Positions 17,509 to 26,480 of a DNA stretch of 64,000 nt are shown piece after piece. The notes beneath the pieces were generated by a model. It was not told where the DNA came from. It did not search any database and saw nothing but the letters and a program-made list of their open reading frames with translations. The stretch is from assembly GCA_040880465.1 (NCBI GenBank), contig JBBDIK010000005.1:79565-143564 (forward strand), read 5' to 3'. This stretch comes from JBBDIK01 sp040880465 (GTDB lineage: Bacteria > Actinomycetota > UBA4738 > JBBDHU01). Positions within the stretch are counted from its first letter, which is position 1. Each line of letters begins with the position of its first letter. The position numbers and the translations under genes are program-made.

Positions 17509-18624
17509 ATGGCCGGCGGAGAAGTAAAACTCGTCAATCTGGTGAAGAAGTTCGATGAGGTCGTCGCGGTCGACGGCATCAACGTGGAGATGCCCGCGGG
17601 CGAGTTCTTCTCGCTCCTCGGACCGTCGGGGTGTGGGAAGACCACAACGCTGCGCATGATCGCCGGCTTCGAGCAGCCGACGTCCGGACAGATCCAGCTG
17701 GACGGGGTCGACATGTCCGAGACGCCACCGCACAAGCGGAACGTCAACACCGTGTTCCAGAACTACGCCCTGTTCCCGCACCTGAACGTGTTCGAGAACG
17801 TGGCGTTCGGCCTGCAGTTCAAGAGCGAGGTGTCCAAGGACGAGACCAGGCGGCGGGTGGGCGAGGCGCTGGAGCTGGTGCAGCTCTCGGGCTACGAGAA
17901 GCGGCGCCCCACCCAGCTCTCGGGTGGACAACAGCAGCGGGTCGCCTTGGCGCGTGCGCTGATCCTGAACCCGACGGTGCTGCTGCTGGACGAGCCGCTC
18001 GGGGCCCTGGATGCCAAGCTGCGCAAGCGGTTGCAGATCGAACTCAAGGCCCTCCAGGAAGCGGTCGGCATCACGTTCATCTACGTGACGCACGACCAGG
18101 AAGAGGCCCTGACGATGTCCGACCGGATCGCCGTCATGTCCAGCGGCCGCATCGAGCAACTGGGCACGCCGGAGGAGGTCTACGAAGAGCCCGCGACGGC
18201 CTACGTCGCTGATTTCCTGGGCGTGTCGAACCTCATGAGCGCGCAAGCGGGCGGGCTCGTCAACGGGACCTGCGCCGTTCGGCTCGGTGAGTTCGAGCTG
18301 AAGGCGGGCCGGGGGGCGACGGACTCCCGCGGCGAGGTCAAGATCACGATCCGACCCGAGCGGGTGCACCTGCAGCCGCAGGAGACCACGGGCGAGAACT
18401 TCGTACCCGGGATGGTCGAGCGCAGTGTCTACCTCGGCAACGCCACCCAGGTGATGGTGCACCTCGCGAGTGGCGACGCGATCCAGGTCATGGTGCAGAA
18501 CCGCGGGGATCACATCGAGTTCGAGGCCGGCCAAGCGATCAAGGCGGTGTTCCCGATCGACGCGCTCCGGGTGGTCGCGTCCTCGGCCGAGCAGCAGGCC
18601 CAGATCGACGAAGCCATCGCCTAG
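17509..18624 (+). CDS. potA: Spermidine/putrescine-type ABC transporter ATP-binding protein
   Basis: Energises the importer encoded by the convergent potC/potB/potD genes. 371 aa. Walker A is GPSGCGKTT, the Q-loop region is NTVFQNYALFPHLNVFENV, the signature is LSGGQQQRVALARAL, Walker B is VLLLDEPLGALD, and the H-loop is YVTHDQEEAL. A C-terminal TOBE domain starts near residue 270. RBS GAGGAGCTG precedes the ATG. It is translated with the aminotransferase 4 nt upstream. Having potA on the opposite strand from its permeases is unusual; the domain layout would also fit ABC importers of other organic cations. Confidence 0.92.
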   Translation: MAGGEVKLVNLVKKFDEVVAVDGINVEMPAGEFFSLLGPSGCGKTTTLRMIAGFEQPTSGQIQLDGVDMSETPPHKRNVNTVFQNYALFPHLNVFENVAFGLQFKSEVSKDETRRRVGEALELVQLSGYEKRRPTQLSGGQQQRVALARALILNPTVLLLDEPLGALDAKLRKRLQIELKALQEAVGITFIYVTHDQEEALTMSDRIAVMSSGRIEQLGTPEEVYEEPATAYVADFLGVSNLMSAQAGGLVNGTCAVRLGEFELKAGRGATDSRGEVKITIRPERVHLQPQETTGENFVPGMVERSVYLGNATQVMVHLASGDAIQVMVQNRGDHIEFEAGQAIKAVFPIDALRVVASSAEQQAQIDEAIA

Positions 18625-18654
18625 GCTGACTCAGGGTTCCTGGCATCCCGACTG

Positions 18655-19344
18655 ATGGACTACGAGGCCGTCGTCTTCGATCTCTTCGGCACCCTCACGC
18701 CGGACGTCATCGAGCGCGACCGCGTCCCGATGCTCACCGCGATGGCTGACGCCCTCGAGGTGCCGGTGGACCAGTTCAGGGAGCGTTGGGACGCCGGCTC
18801 GATGGACCGGATGCGAGGGGGGTCGCTCGCGGAGCACGTTGCCATGGCATGCCGTGATCTTGGGAACACTCCTGCGCCGCAACAAGTTCAGGAGGCGCTC
18901 GACCGACGTCTCGCGTGGTCCCGCTCGTACTTCTTCGATACGCTGCAGAGCATCGTCCAGACTGTGAAGGTCATCCGTGAGCACAAGGAACTGCGGCTCG
19001 CCCTCGTCAGCGTCTGCATGGAAGAAGTGCCGGGACTCTGGAAGGAGTGTCCGCTGGCGCCGTACTTCGACGTGACGGTCTTCTCGTGCGAGGTCGGGCT
19101 GATGAAGCCGGATCCGGGGATCTACCTGCTCGCTTCCGACGGCCTCGGCGTCCCGCCGGAAGCCTGCCTCTACATCGGCGACGGGAGCTTCGGTGAGCTC
19201 CATGGTGCCGAAGAGGCCGGCATGACCGCCGCGCTCTTCCGCCGGCCCGACCAGGACCCGGACGTGCACCGACCGGGCGAACGTGACGACTGGACCGGCG
19301 AAGTCATCTCCGCGATCCCCGAGGTCCTCCGCTTGCTCTGCTAG
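18655..19344 (+). CDS. HAD-superfamily hydrolase
   Basis: 229-aa haloacid dehalogenase-like hydrolase. The nucleophile Asp9 is in VFDLFGTL; the third motif is MKPDPGIYLLA and the acidic motif IYIGDG appears as LYIGDGSF. The cap domain is helical (type C1). DLFGTL rather than DxDGT suggests a small-molecule phosphatase or dehalogenase; the substrate cannot be assigned. It lies 30 nt after potA and converges on potC, so it may simply be the last gene of the aminotransferase-potA transcript. Confidence 0.85.
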   Translation: MDYEAVVFDLFGTLTPDVIERDRVPMLTAMADALEVPVDQFRERWDAGSMDRMRGGSLAEHVAMACRDLGNTPAPQQVQEALDRRLAWSRSYFFDTLQSIVQTVKVIREHKELRLALVSVCMEEVPGLWKECPLAPYFDVTVFSCEVGLMKPDPGIYLLASDGLGVPPEACLYIGDGSFGELHGAEEAGMTAALFRRPDQDPDVHRPGERDDWTGEVISAIPEVLRLLC

Positions 19345-19446
19345 CTACGACGGATCGGTCTTCACGAAGCGAAACATCTGCAGGCGGCAACTTCGCTGTC
19401 GCCGAAGCGTTGAGCGGAGAGAATGGCCGATCCGTCGAACGACCGG

Positions 19447-20526
19447 CTAGATCTGCATCGCGAAGTCGGAGATCGCGTCTACCTTGCCGCCTTCTTGCTT
19501 GCGTGCGATGCGCTTGTAGATGACGGAGCCGACCCCGACCGCCAGGAAGGTGCCGAACAACATGATGGTCGCCATCGCGTTCAGTGCCGGCGTCGGGGAC
19601 GACCGGTACCCACTGTAGATCTTCATGGAGATGGTCTCGCAGGCGGCGCGTTGGCAGACCGCACGCACGAGAACGAAGTCATCGATGACGTCTGCGAAGA
19701 CGATGATCCCGCTGGCGAAGATCGCGGGGTACAGGAGCGGCAACAGGACCTTGCGCAAGGCCTGGCTCGGCCGCGCGCCGAGGTCCATCGCCGCCTCCTC
19801 GTATTCCTTGCCGATCGTCGACAGTCGGGCGCGCACGATGATCACGGGGTAGGACATCTGGAGCGCCACCAGCCCGACCGCCTGGGCCATCGTGCCCATC
19901 TCGATGAACCTCAGGAGGTTGGCGAAGGTCAGGAAGAGCGCGACAGCGACGATCAGCTCGGGGGTGACGAACGACAGGAGCATCCCGAAGTTGGCCGCGC
20001 GTGCGGGGCGGCCCTTCCAGCGGTCGATACCGATCGCGAAGGCAACCCCGAGCGGCGTTGCGATGAGGACCGTTATGACGGCCAGCATGACCGTCTGGAT
20101 GATCGCAGCGGTCAACTCTGGGCGTTGACACAGCGAGAAGTGGGTCCCGGCCGGCGCCCCGCCGCAGTACCAGCCCGTGGAGAATCCCTGCCAGACCGAG
20201 CGCGAGAGTCCGTTGTTGAAGGAGAACAGGACGGCGATCGACACGGGGATGATCGACCAGCCGAGGTAGGCCCACGTGATGCTCTCGAGGACGCGGGGGA
20301 GCCGCCAGGGGTCGGACAAGCGGTAGAGGGGCTTGCCCTCGACCTTGCGAGCCGCCCGGAAGACGAAGATGGAGATGACGCAGGCGATGATCCCGGGAAG
20401 CAGGATCACGCCGGTCCCCGTGCCGAAGAACAGAGCGACGGCCGTGGCGGGGAGCGGGATCAGCAGGGCATAGCCCAGGATGCGGAGGCCGAGGGCGGCT
20501 CCGGGCGGGCGCGTCGCGACGTCCAT
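19447..20526 (-). CDS. potC: Polyamine-type ABC transporter permease (PotC-like)
   Basis: Integral membrane permease of 359 aa, longer than classical PotC because of an N-terminal extension with extra hydrophobic segments. The EAA loop interacting with PotA is EEAAMDLGARPSQALRKVLLP. It starts 6 nt after the potB stop, in the order potD-potB-potC. The insert FSLCQRPELTAAI and the Cys-containing loop VRAVCQRAACETI are unusual periplasmic-side additions. Probably pairs with PotB to form the translocation pore. Confidence 0.9.
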   Translation of the reverse strand: MDVATRPPGAALGLRILGYALLIPLPATAVALFFGTGTGVILLPGIIACVISIFVFRAARKVEGKPLYRLSDPWRLPRVLESITWAYLGWSIIPVSIAVLFSFNNGLSRSVWQGFSTGWYCGGAPAGTHFSLCQRPELTAAIIQTVMLAVITVLIATPLGVAFAIGIDRWKGRPARAANFGMLLSFVTPELIVAVALFLTFANLLRFIEMGTMAQAVGLVALQMSYPVIIVRARLSTIGKEYEEAAMDLGARPSQALRKVLLPLLYPAIFASGIIVFADVIDDFVLVRAVCQRAACETISMKIYSGYRSSPTPALNAMATIMLFGTFLAVGVGSVIYKRIARKQEGGKVDAISDFAMQI

Positions 20527-20532
20527 CGAGCC

Positions 20533-21507
20533 TCAGATCTCCTCGGAGCGCGTGCTGCGCAGGTAGTAGAGCATGAAGGGGATCAGCATCAGCATGAGGA
20601 TCATCACGAGGGCTGCCGCCTGGGCCGGTCCGTCTCCCGAGGTGTGGACCTTCTGATCGATGAGGGTGCCGATCATGGAGGTTCGACCGCGCGAGGACAA
20701 TAGGTACGTCGTGTAGTAGTCACCGAACATCGGGAGCGAGACGATCACCATGCCGGCGAGCACCGCCGGCTTCGAGAGCGGGAGCGTCACCTTCCAGAAG
20801 GTCTTCGAGGGGCTCGCTCCGAGGTCGCGGGAGGCCTCCATCAGGCTCTGGTTGATGCGGTCGAGGCCGGCGTACAGCGGCAGGATCATGTACGGGATGT
20901 ATCCGTAGATGAGTCCCAGGACGACCGTCACGCTCTTGCCCTCGAGCCACTGGTATTCGCCGAACCCGATCACGCCCAGTACGCGGTTCACGAACCCGTC
21001 GCTCTGCAGGAGGTTCGTCCAGGCGAGCATCCGCATCAGGTAGCTGACCCAGAACGGAGCCACCAGCAGCGCCAGGAAGAGGGTGCGCCGGCGTCCCCCG
21101 TATCGCGCAACGTAGTAGGCAACGGGGTAGGCGAGGAGCACGCAGATGCTGGAGGCGATGAGGACGTAGACGATCGTGCGGACGAACGATGGCTGGTAGA
21201 GCGGGAGTTCGCCGAAGACGCCGAAGATCTTGCCGACGACCTCTTTGAAGGTGTCGAAGCTCCAGTACCACGGCTGCCATACGGGGATGGGCGTCTGGAA
21301 GACCGGATCGACGGTCCCCATCGCCACGGACAGGATGACGTAGAACGGAAGGATGAAGAGCAGGATCAGCCACGCGAAGGCGGGTCCGGCGAAGGAGGGC
21401 CAGTACCAACGGGGGTACCAAACGCCCTCTTCTTTGCGTTGCGGAGGCCGCTTGCCCGGCTCGCTGGGCGGCGCGGTCTCTTCGAGTAGCCCTACCGGTC
21501 TATCCAC
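20533..21507 (-). CDS. potB: Polyamine-type ABC transporter permease (PotB-like)
   Basis: Six-helix permease of 324 aa. The EAA motif is MEASRDLGASPSKTFWKVTLP. The N-terminal 30 residues are a cytoplasmic, Pro/Lys-rich tail before the first membrane helix (FAWLILLFILPFYVILSVAM). GTG start, 12 nt after the potD stop. Partner of PotC, PotA and PotD; putrescine/spermidine or a related amine is the likely substrate by family. Confidence 0.92.
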   Translation of the reverse strand: MDRPVGLLEETAPPSEPGKRPPQRKEEGVWYPRWYWPSFAGPAFAWLILLFILPFYVILSVAMGTVDPVFQTPIPVWQPWYWSFDTFKEVVGKIFGVFGELPLYQPSFVRTIVYVLIASSICVLLAYPVAYYVARYGGRRRTLFLALLVAPFWVSYLMRMLAWTNLLQSDGFVNRVLGVIGFGEYQWLEGKSVTVVLGLIYGYIPYMILPLYAGLDRINQSLMEASRDLGASPSKTFWKVTLPLSKPAVLAGMVIVSLPMFGDYYTTYLLSSRGRTSMIGTLIDQKVHTSGDGPAQAAALVMILMLMLIPFMLYYLRSTRSEEI

Positions 21508-21519
21508 GAGGCAGAGAGT

Positions 21520-22902
21520 CTACCCGGTCGTCTGGAAGGTCTCCCAGGCGTCCTTCCACTGTGAGTCGACCTCGGGAGTGAGCTCCAAGAGCTGGTGTCC
21601 GACGGTGAAGTCCTCCTCGGTGGGGATGCACGTTTCGAGGCTCGGCTGGACGACACGTCCCGTCTGCCACGGGCCCGCCCCCTTGATGAGGTCCTCCTTG
21701 ACGACGCCCTTCATCGGAGGGATGTAACCGTTCCACTGGAAGTTGACCATCGAGTTGCCGCTGTTGTCCTTCGAGTCGAAGTCCAGCATGAAGTTCAGGA
21801 AATGGTGGGCCAGGACCGGGTTGCTCCCCGTGTTCAGGACCGACATGAAGTCCTGTCCGATCATCATGTTCTCGGTCGGGGCCCAGTAGCGGATCACGTC
21901 CTTGTTCTCCTGGTACTTCGGGAAGTAGTACTGGGCCGACACCATGTCACCCGACCAGGCCTGGTGCACGAGCGAGGCACCGTCAGGCATGTCCGTGTAG
22001 TCGTTCACGTCCGCCTTGACGTCCACCGCGTTCACCAGGTCCACGAGCTGCTGTTGGGCGGTGGCGAGGTTCTGCGTCCTGGTGGACGAGTCATCGGTGT
22101 TCACGTCGTAGACCCCGTTCTTCAACAGGATCATGCCGATGACCTCGCGGTAGTCGTCGAGGATGTGGGTCTTGCCCTTCCACTTCGGATCCCACATTAC
22201 GTCGTACGGATTGTCCAGGCTGGGGACGTAGTCTGCCGAGGGCCCCTTGATGGCCGAGCCGCGAGGCTGATCGATCCGCCACGCGACGCCGGTCGTGTAG
22301 ACCGTGTAAGGAACGGTGTACTGGGCGCCGACATCGTAGAAGGGGGAGTTGGCCTCGGTGCCTTGGTAGACCGACCACACGTTCGCGAGGTTCGTGAGGT
22401 AGGTCTTGTTCAGCGGCATCAGGATCTTGGTGACCGCGAGCTTGGACAGGATGTTGGTGGTCGGGAAGAAGACGTCGTAGTTGATGTCCGAGGCCGTCGT
22501 CAGGGTCGCGAGCGACTCCTGCTCGGTGTTGAAGGTGTTGACGTTCACCTTCACGCCGTACTGCTCTTCGAACATGTTGATGATCCGCGGGTTGATGTAC
22601 TCCTCCCAGTTGTAGAGCTCGAGGGGGCCGGCCTCCGGCTTGAGGCCGTCGGCGATCGTCGGGTTACCCTCGGTCGGAAGGGTGACGGGGTTGTCCGGAC
22701 GCGCGGGGTTCTGGAGGACCTGGCCGCCTTCACCGCCGACCTGAGTTCCCGTGTTCTTCGTGCACGCGGCGAGGATCGCGCTCGCGAGCGGGATGCTGGC
22801 GGCGGTCAGACCGGTGTTCCTGAGGAAGGTTCGCCGGTTCATCCGGCTGTCTCCGATACCCAGTGGGTGCTTCCGTCCGCCTTCGCGCGGGTGCAGCGCC
22901 AT
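21520..22902 (-). CDS. potD: Polyamine-type ABC transporter substrate-binding lipoprotein (PotD/PotF-like)
   Basis: Extracytoplasmic binding protein, 460 aa. The N-terminus has a twin-arginine-like RRTFLRNTG followed by a hydrophobic stretch and lipobox ILAAC, so it is probably Tat-exported and lipid-anchored. The mature part has the PotD-type start LELYNWEEYINP and DVFFPTTN. The start is ATG 22902 because AGGAGGAG lies just upstream; the frame is open another 87 codons, but that extension is implausible. First gene of potD-potB-potC. It is paralogous to the protein at 34608-35873. Confidence 0.92.
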   Translation of the reverse strand: MALHPREGGRKHPLGIGDSRMNRRTFLRNTGLTAASIPLASAILAACTKNTGTQVGGEGGQVLQNPARPDNPVTLPTEGNPTIADGLKPEAGPLELYNWEEYINPRIINMFEEQYGVKVNVNTFNTEQESLATLTTASDINYDVFFPTTNILSKLAVTKILMPLNKTYLTNLANVWSVYQGTEANSPFYDVGAQYTVPYTVYTTGVAWRIDQPRGSAIKGPSADYVPSLDNPYDVMWDPKWKGKTHILDDYREVIGMILLKNGVYDVNTDDSSTRTQNLATAQQQLVDLVNAVDVKADVNDYTDMPDGASLVHQAWSGDMVSAQYYFPKYQENKDVIRYWAPTENMMIGQDFMSVLNTGSNPVLAHHFLNFMLDFDSKDNSGNSMVNFQWNGYIPPMKGVVKEDLIKGAGPWQTGRVVQPSLETCIPTEEDFTVGHQLLELTPEVDSQWKDAWETFQTTG

Positions 22903-23199
22903 CGTGCTCCTCCTCGTAGAGAACGTTCCTCGGGAACCCCGCTCCGGGGTCGTTGCCGACGCGTGGGGCGCCACCGGCTGCGTCTGAGTATCACAGTAGG
23001 GAACAGCGGCGCAACCCACGTACCGTCGGTTCGGTCTGTGGCCCTCCCGCCGGGCCCCTACTCGGTCTCGGGTAGGTGGGTGGTGCGAGCCGGATGGCGT
23101 TCGGACATGTCGATCGTTGGCCGGGGAAACACCGCTAGAGTCCCCCCCGAGTCGAACGAACAAGGGGAGGTGGAGGGTGAGCCCTTCCGGGTCCGTCCG

Positions 23200-23820
23200 T
23201 CAGGCCTTCGCCGGAAAGAGTTCGAAGCCGATCTCGCGCGCCGACACTTCCATACACGTCCGCTTCATCCGCTCGGGGGTGACGATCGCGTCGTTGAGCA
23301 CGACCTGGATCGCCAGGCCGTCCATGAGGCCGGCAAGGCGGAGCGCTTGTTCGTCCGCATCCCCTGCGGGGAACTCGCCCGACGCCTGTCCGGTGCGGAT
23401 GACCGCCGCGATCGCATCTCGCCATCGCCGGTCGAGGACCTCTCGTTCGCTGGCCATCGCTGGGTCGCGCAAAGCTCGGCCCCAAACCTCGACCCAGAGG
23501 GACCATTCCTCGCGGCGATCCTCTTCCTCTCCCAGCAGGCCGGGGACCGAGAGGTCGATGAGCCGCTCGAGCTGCTCGCGAGCCGACGTGAGGCCGCGGA
23601 TGTCTCGCGAAACCTGCAGGTAGAAGCGGTCGTTCAGCTGGGCCAGCGCTTCCGCGAGGAGTCGGTCCTTGGTCTCGAAGTAGTAGATGACGAGCCCCGG
23701 GGAGACTCCGGCGTCGGCGGCGACGTCGGCGATCCTGGTTTCGGCCAGGCCGCGCTCGGTGATCACTCTCGCGGCCGCCTCGAGGATCTCGGTCCGCCGG
23801 TCGGGTCGTGCCTTGGCCAC
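23200..23820 (-). CDS. TetR-family transcriptional regulator (copy 1)
   Basis: 206-aa repressor-type protein. The N-terminal HTH is in TEILEAAARVITERGLAETRIADVAADAGVSPGLVIYYF; the ligand-binding helical domain follows. It is divergent from the FAD oxidoreductase gene at 24060. Two inverted repeats in the gap, TGAACgtctGTTCA (23854-23867) and TGATTGTTCAATCA (23937-23950), are candidate operators for itself and the oxidoreductase. GTG start at 23820. Confidence 0.88.
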   Translation of the reverse strand: MAKARPDRRTEILEAAARVITERGLAETRIADVAADAGVSPGLVIYYFETKDRLLAEALAQLNDRFYLQVSRDIRGLTSAREQLERLIDLSVPGLLGEEEDRREEWSLWVEVWGRALRDPAMASEREVLDRRWRDAIAAVIRTGQASGEFPAGDADEQALRLAGLMDGLAIQVVLNDAIVTPERMKRTCMEVSAREIGFELFPAKA

Positions 23821-23853
23821 GCTTGGTTCCCTCCGTCCGTTCGCAACACGCCT

Positions 23854-23867
23854 TGAACGTCTGTTCA
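23854..23867. promoter_or_regulatory. Inverted repeat, putative TetR operator 1
   Basis: Arms TGAAC and GTTCA flank a 4-nt centre, 34 nt upstream of the tetR start and on the regulator side of the divergent promoter region. Its GTTCA half also occurs in the palindrome at 23937. Confidence 0.5.
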
Positions 23868-23931
23868 GTTCACTCTACGGTCTGAGGCAGCCATGTCAAT
23901 GCCTGGGGGGTCGCCCGCCCGCCGTTCGGAC

Positions 23932-23961
23932 TTGACTGATTGTTCAATCATCAGGCATCAT
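23932..23961 (+). promoter_or_regulatory. Promoter with TetR operator in the spacer
   Basis: TTGACT (23932-23937) is followed about 18 nt later by CATCAT (-10-like). Between them TGATTG-TT-CAATCA is palindromic apart from its two central bases. A regulator bound here would block transcription of the oxidoreductase gene starting at 24060. Confidence 0.5.
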
Positions 23962-24059
23962 GCAGGGCGGGCGTCCGGCGTGGGGCCTGGGTCCGACCGA
24001 TCGGCATGCGGGCCGAGCGTCCGGCGAGGAGCCGGCAGAGCGGCAGCGAGGAGATGGAC

Positions 24060-25706
24060 ATGATGGCGAACCGATACGACGCGATCGTTATCGGCGGCGG
24101 GCACAACGGCTTGACCTCGGGCGCGTACTTCGCGCGAGCGGGTGCGAACACCGTCGTCTTGGAGGCGGACGACCACACCGGGGGAGCGGCCGATACGTCG
24201 GCGCCGTTCCCCAACCATCCGGATGTGAAGGTCACGACCTACTCGTACGTCGTGAGCCTGGTTCCTCCGACGATCATCAACGACCTCGGTCTGAAGCGCT
24301 TCGGGTACAACATCATCCCCTTCGGTCCGTACTTCCAGGCGTATCCGGACGGCCGCGCGGTCCGCGTGTACCCGGACGACGCGAGCAAGTCGCACGAATC
24401 CATCTCGCAGTTCTCGAAGAAGGACGCGGATGCGATGGAGGAGTGGGAGGCGTGGCTCAAGGGGGTCGCCGACGTCCTCGGACCGCTGCTCCTGCAGGTG
24501 CCTCCGAAGCTCGGATCGAAGTCGGTCGGCGACCTCTTGGATGCCGCCAAGTCCGGATGGAAGATGCGCGGTCTGGACGTTCGCGGCGTCGCGAGCGTGA
24601 CCAAGCTCTTCACGATGTCCGTGAGCGACCTGCTCAGCGAGTGGTTCGAGTCCGACGCGGTCAAGGGCATGCTGACCGTCAACGGCGTCATCGGGACCTG
24701 GGCCGGACCGGATGAGCCCGGGACTGCGTACGTCATGCTGCACCACTCGATCGGTGACGTCGGCGACGGCCACCTCGGGTCGTGGGGTTTCCAGGAGGGC
24801 GGCATGGGGGCGGTCTCGCAGTGCTTCCGGGACGCCGCCGAGTCGTTCGGGTGCGAGGTTCGCACGAACGCGCGGGTGTCGAAGATCACGACCCAGAACG
24901 GTCGCGTGACCGGCGTGGTGCTCGACAACGGCGAGGAGCTGACCGCGCCGACCGTCGTCACGTCGATCCATCCGAAGATCGCGTTCCTCGACCTGATCGA
25001 CCAGGGCGACCTGCCGGCCGATTTCGTCCGCGACATCGAGAACTGGAAGACGCGCTCGGGTGTGGTGAAGGTGAACGTCGCGATGTCGGAGCTGCCGAAG
25101 TTCACGGCGGCCAAGGACTACAACGACACCAACGCCGACGGTATCCCGGAGCACCTGACGGGATCGGTGGAGCTGTGTTTCTCCACCGAGTACGCCGAGC
25201 GCGCGTTCCAGGACGCGCACATGGATCGCAAGGCGGCGACGGCGCCGTTCGTGGACGGGGTCATCCCGACCACGCTGGTGGATGGCCTCGGCGACAAGAA
25301 GAACGGGATCCACAACTTCTCGATGTTCACACAGTGGTGCCCGGACGACTGGAACGAGGAGCCGCACACCGAAGAACTGGACGCGTACGCGAACCGGATC
25401 TTCGATCTCTACAACGACATGGCGCCGAACTTCAAGGATTCGATCGTGGACTACCAAGTCATCGGTCCCTACGACATGGAGCAGCGCGTCGGACTCCTGG
25501 GGGGGAACATCTTCCACGGCGAACTCTCCGTCGATCAGCTGTTCCACATGCGTCCGGCGCCGGGCTATGCGGACTTCCGAACGCCGATCAAAGGCTTGTA
25601 CCACGGCTCGTGCGCGACCCACGGTGGCGGCGGGATCAACGGGATCCCCGGCTGGCAGGCGTTCAAGCAGGCCAAGAAGGACGGGCAGGTCCGCTCAAGC
25701 ACGTAG
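24060..25706 (+). CDS. PYROXD2/phytoene-dehydrogenase-like FAD oxidoreductase (copy 1)
   Basis: 548-aa flavoprotein of COG1233 type. The N-terminal dinucleotide-binding fold is YDAIVIGGGHNGL followed by VVLEADDHTGGAADTSAPF; the C-terminal signature is RPAPGYADFRTPIKGLYHGSCATHGGGGINGIPGW. Despite the phytoene desaturase label, no carotenoid genes are nearby and the sequence is closest in style to PYROXD2-like oxidoreductases, whose substrate is unclear. Start chosen at 24060: GAGGAG lies 6 nt upstream and the Rossmann fold begins directly. Controlled by the divergent TetR. Confidence 0.85.
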   Translation: MMANRYDAIVIGGGHNGLTSGAYFARAGANTVVLEADDHTGGAADTSAPFPNHPDVKVTTYSYVVSLVPPTIINDLGLKRFGYNIIPFGPYFQAYPDGRAVRVYPDDASKSHESISQFSKKDADAMEEWEAWLKGVADVLGPLLLQVPPKLGSKSVGDLLDAAKSGWKMRGLDVRGVASVTKLFTMSVSDLLSEWFESDAVKGMLTVNGVIGTWAGPDEPGTAYVMLHHSIGDVGDGHLGSWGFQEGGMGAVSQCFRDAAESFGCEVRTNARVSKITTQNGRVTGVVLDNGEELTAPTVVTSIHPKIAFLDLIDQGDLPADFVRDIENWKTRSGVVKVNVAMSELPKFTAAKDYNDTNADGIPEHLTGSVELCFSTEYAERAFQDAHMDRKAATAPFVDGVIPTTLVDGLGDKKNGIHNFSMFTQWCPDDWNEEPHTEELDAYANRIFDLYNDMAPNFKDSIVDYQVIGPYDMEQRVGLLGGNIFHGELSVDQLFHMRPAPGYADFRTPIKGLYHGSCATHGGGGINGIPGWQAFKQAKKDGQVRSST

Positions 25707-25728
25707 TCGTCGTCGGAGTCGGCGCGGG

Positions 25729-26316
25729 CTAGTTCGTCGACGCGCTCCGGCCGAGTTCGAGGGCGACCGCTTCGCGGACGAGTTCGCGTGCGCGCTCCTG
25801 GGAGACCTCGCCGAGCAACCATCGCGAGCCGAGCCCGTCGACGAGGCCGGTGAGTCGTTCGGCAGCGTCAGCCGCGCGTACCGTCGTCGCGATGCTGCCG
25901 CCTCGTTGGCCGTCCTCGATCATCCGAGCGATCGCTTCGTTCCATCGTTCGGACCACGCTTTCATCGGGCCGCGGAACGATCCATCGAAGAGGGCGGCCT
26001 CCGTGAGCTCACTCCAGATGACCCAGTTGTCACGGACAGCCGGCGAATCGTCGAATTCCAAGAGCAAGGTCTCGGTGATGCGTTCGCGCGCGGAGCCAGC
26101 CCGGGTGCGGGACCCGATCTCGTTTATCGCCCGGAGCTCGGCGTGTTCGAGAGCGGCGGCGAGCAGATCGTCGCGCGTGGGGAAGTAGTAGGAGACGAGC
26201 GCGCGGGATACGCCTGCCTCGTCGGCGACGTGGCGGATGTACATGCCGTGGAGGCCGACCTTCGCGATGACTCGGCACGTCGCGTCGAGGATCTCTGGAC
26301 GTCGGTCCTCCGCCAA
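25729..26316 (-). CDS. TetR-family transcriptional regulator (copy 2)
   Basis: 195 aa. HTH part PEILDATCRVIAKVGLHGMYIRHVADEAGVSRALVSYYF, then a helical ligand domain. TTG start with GGGAGG upstream. It is divergent from the second PYROXD2-like gene, and the intergenic promoter carries a perfect 7-bp inverted repeat (26378-26397). The layout copies that of the regulator at 23200, but the two regulators and operators differ, suggesting separate inducers. Confidence 0.87.
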   Translation of the reverse strand: MAEDRRPEILDATCRVIAKVGLHGMYIRHVADEAGVSRALVSYYFPTRDDLLAAALEHAELRAINEIGSRTRAGSARERITETLLLEFDDSPAVRDNWVIWSELTEAALFDGSFRGPMKAWSERWNEAIARMIEDGQRGGSIATTVRAADAAERLTGLVDGLGSRWLLGEVSQERARELVREAVALELGRSASTN

Positions 26317-26375
26317 CGGGCCTCCCGGTCTTCGCTCCCCGCTCCCAGCGCGCCTGGGCTACCCCTCCCTAGGGG

Positions 26376-26403
26376 TTGACTGGCACGCCAGCCAGTCTAT
26401 ACC
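26376..26403 (+). promoter_or_regulatory. Promoter with overlapping TetR operator
   Basis: TTGACT (26376-26381), 16-nt spacer, TATACC (26398-26403). GACTGGC and GCCAGTC form a perfect inverted repeat with a 6-nt centre (26378-26397) that fills the spacer, a classic repressor position. Drives the oxidoreductase at 26481. Confidence 0.65.
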
Positions 26404-26480
26404 ATGAGACATCCTGGCGCGTGCGTCAGGGACCCGGAGCCAGCAGGGTTCCGCGGCGACCCGGAGGGGATGTTCCCGGC

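Noticed and set aside
22903..23163. N-terminal extension of the PotD-like protein
   Set aside because: No signal-peptide logic; a strong AGGAGGAG RBS precedes the ATG at 22902.
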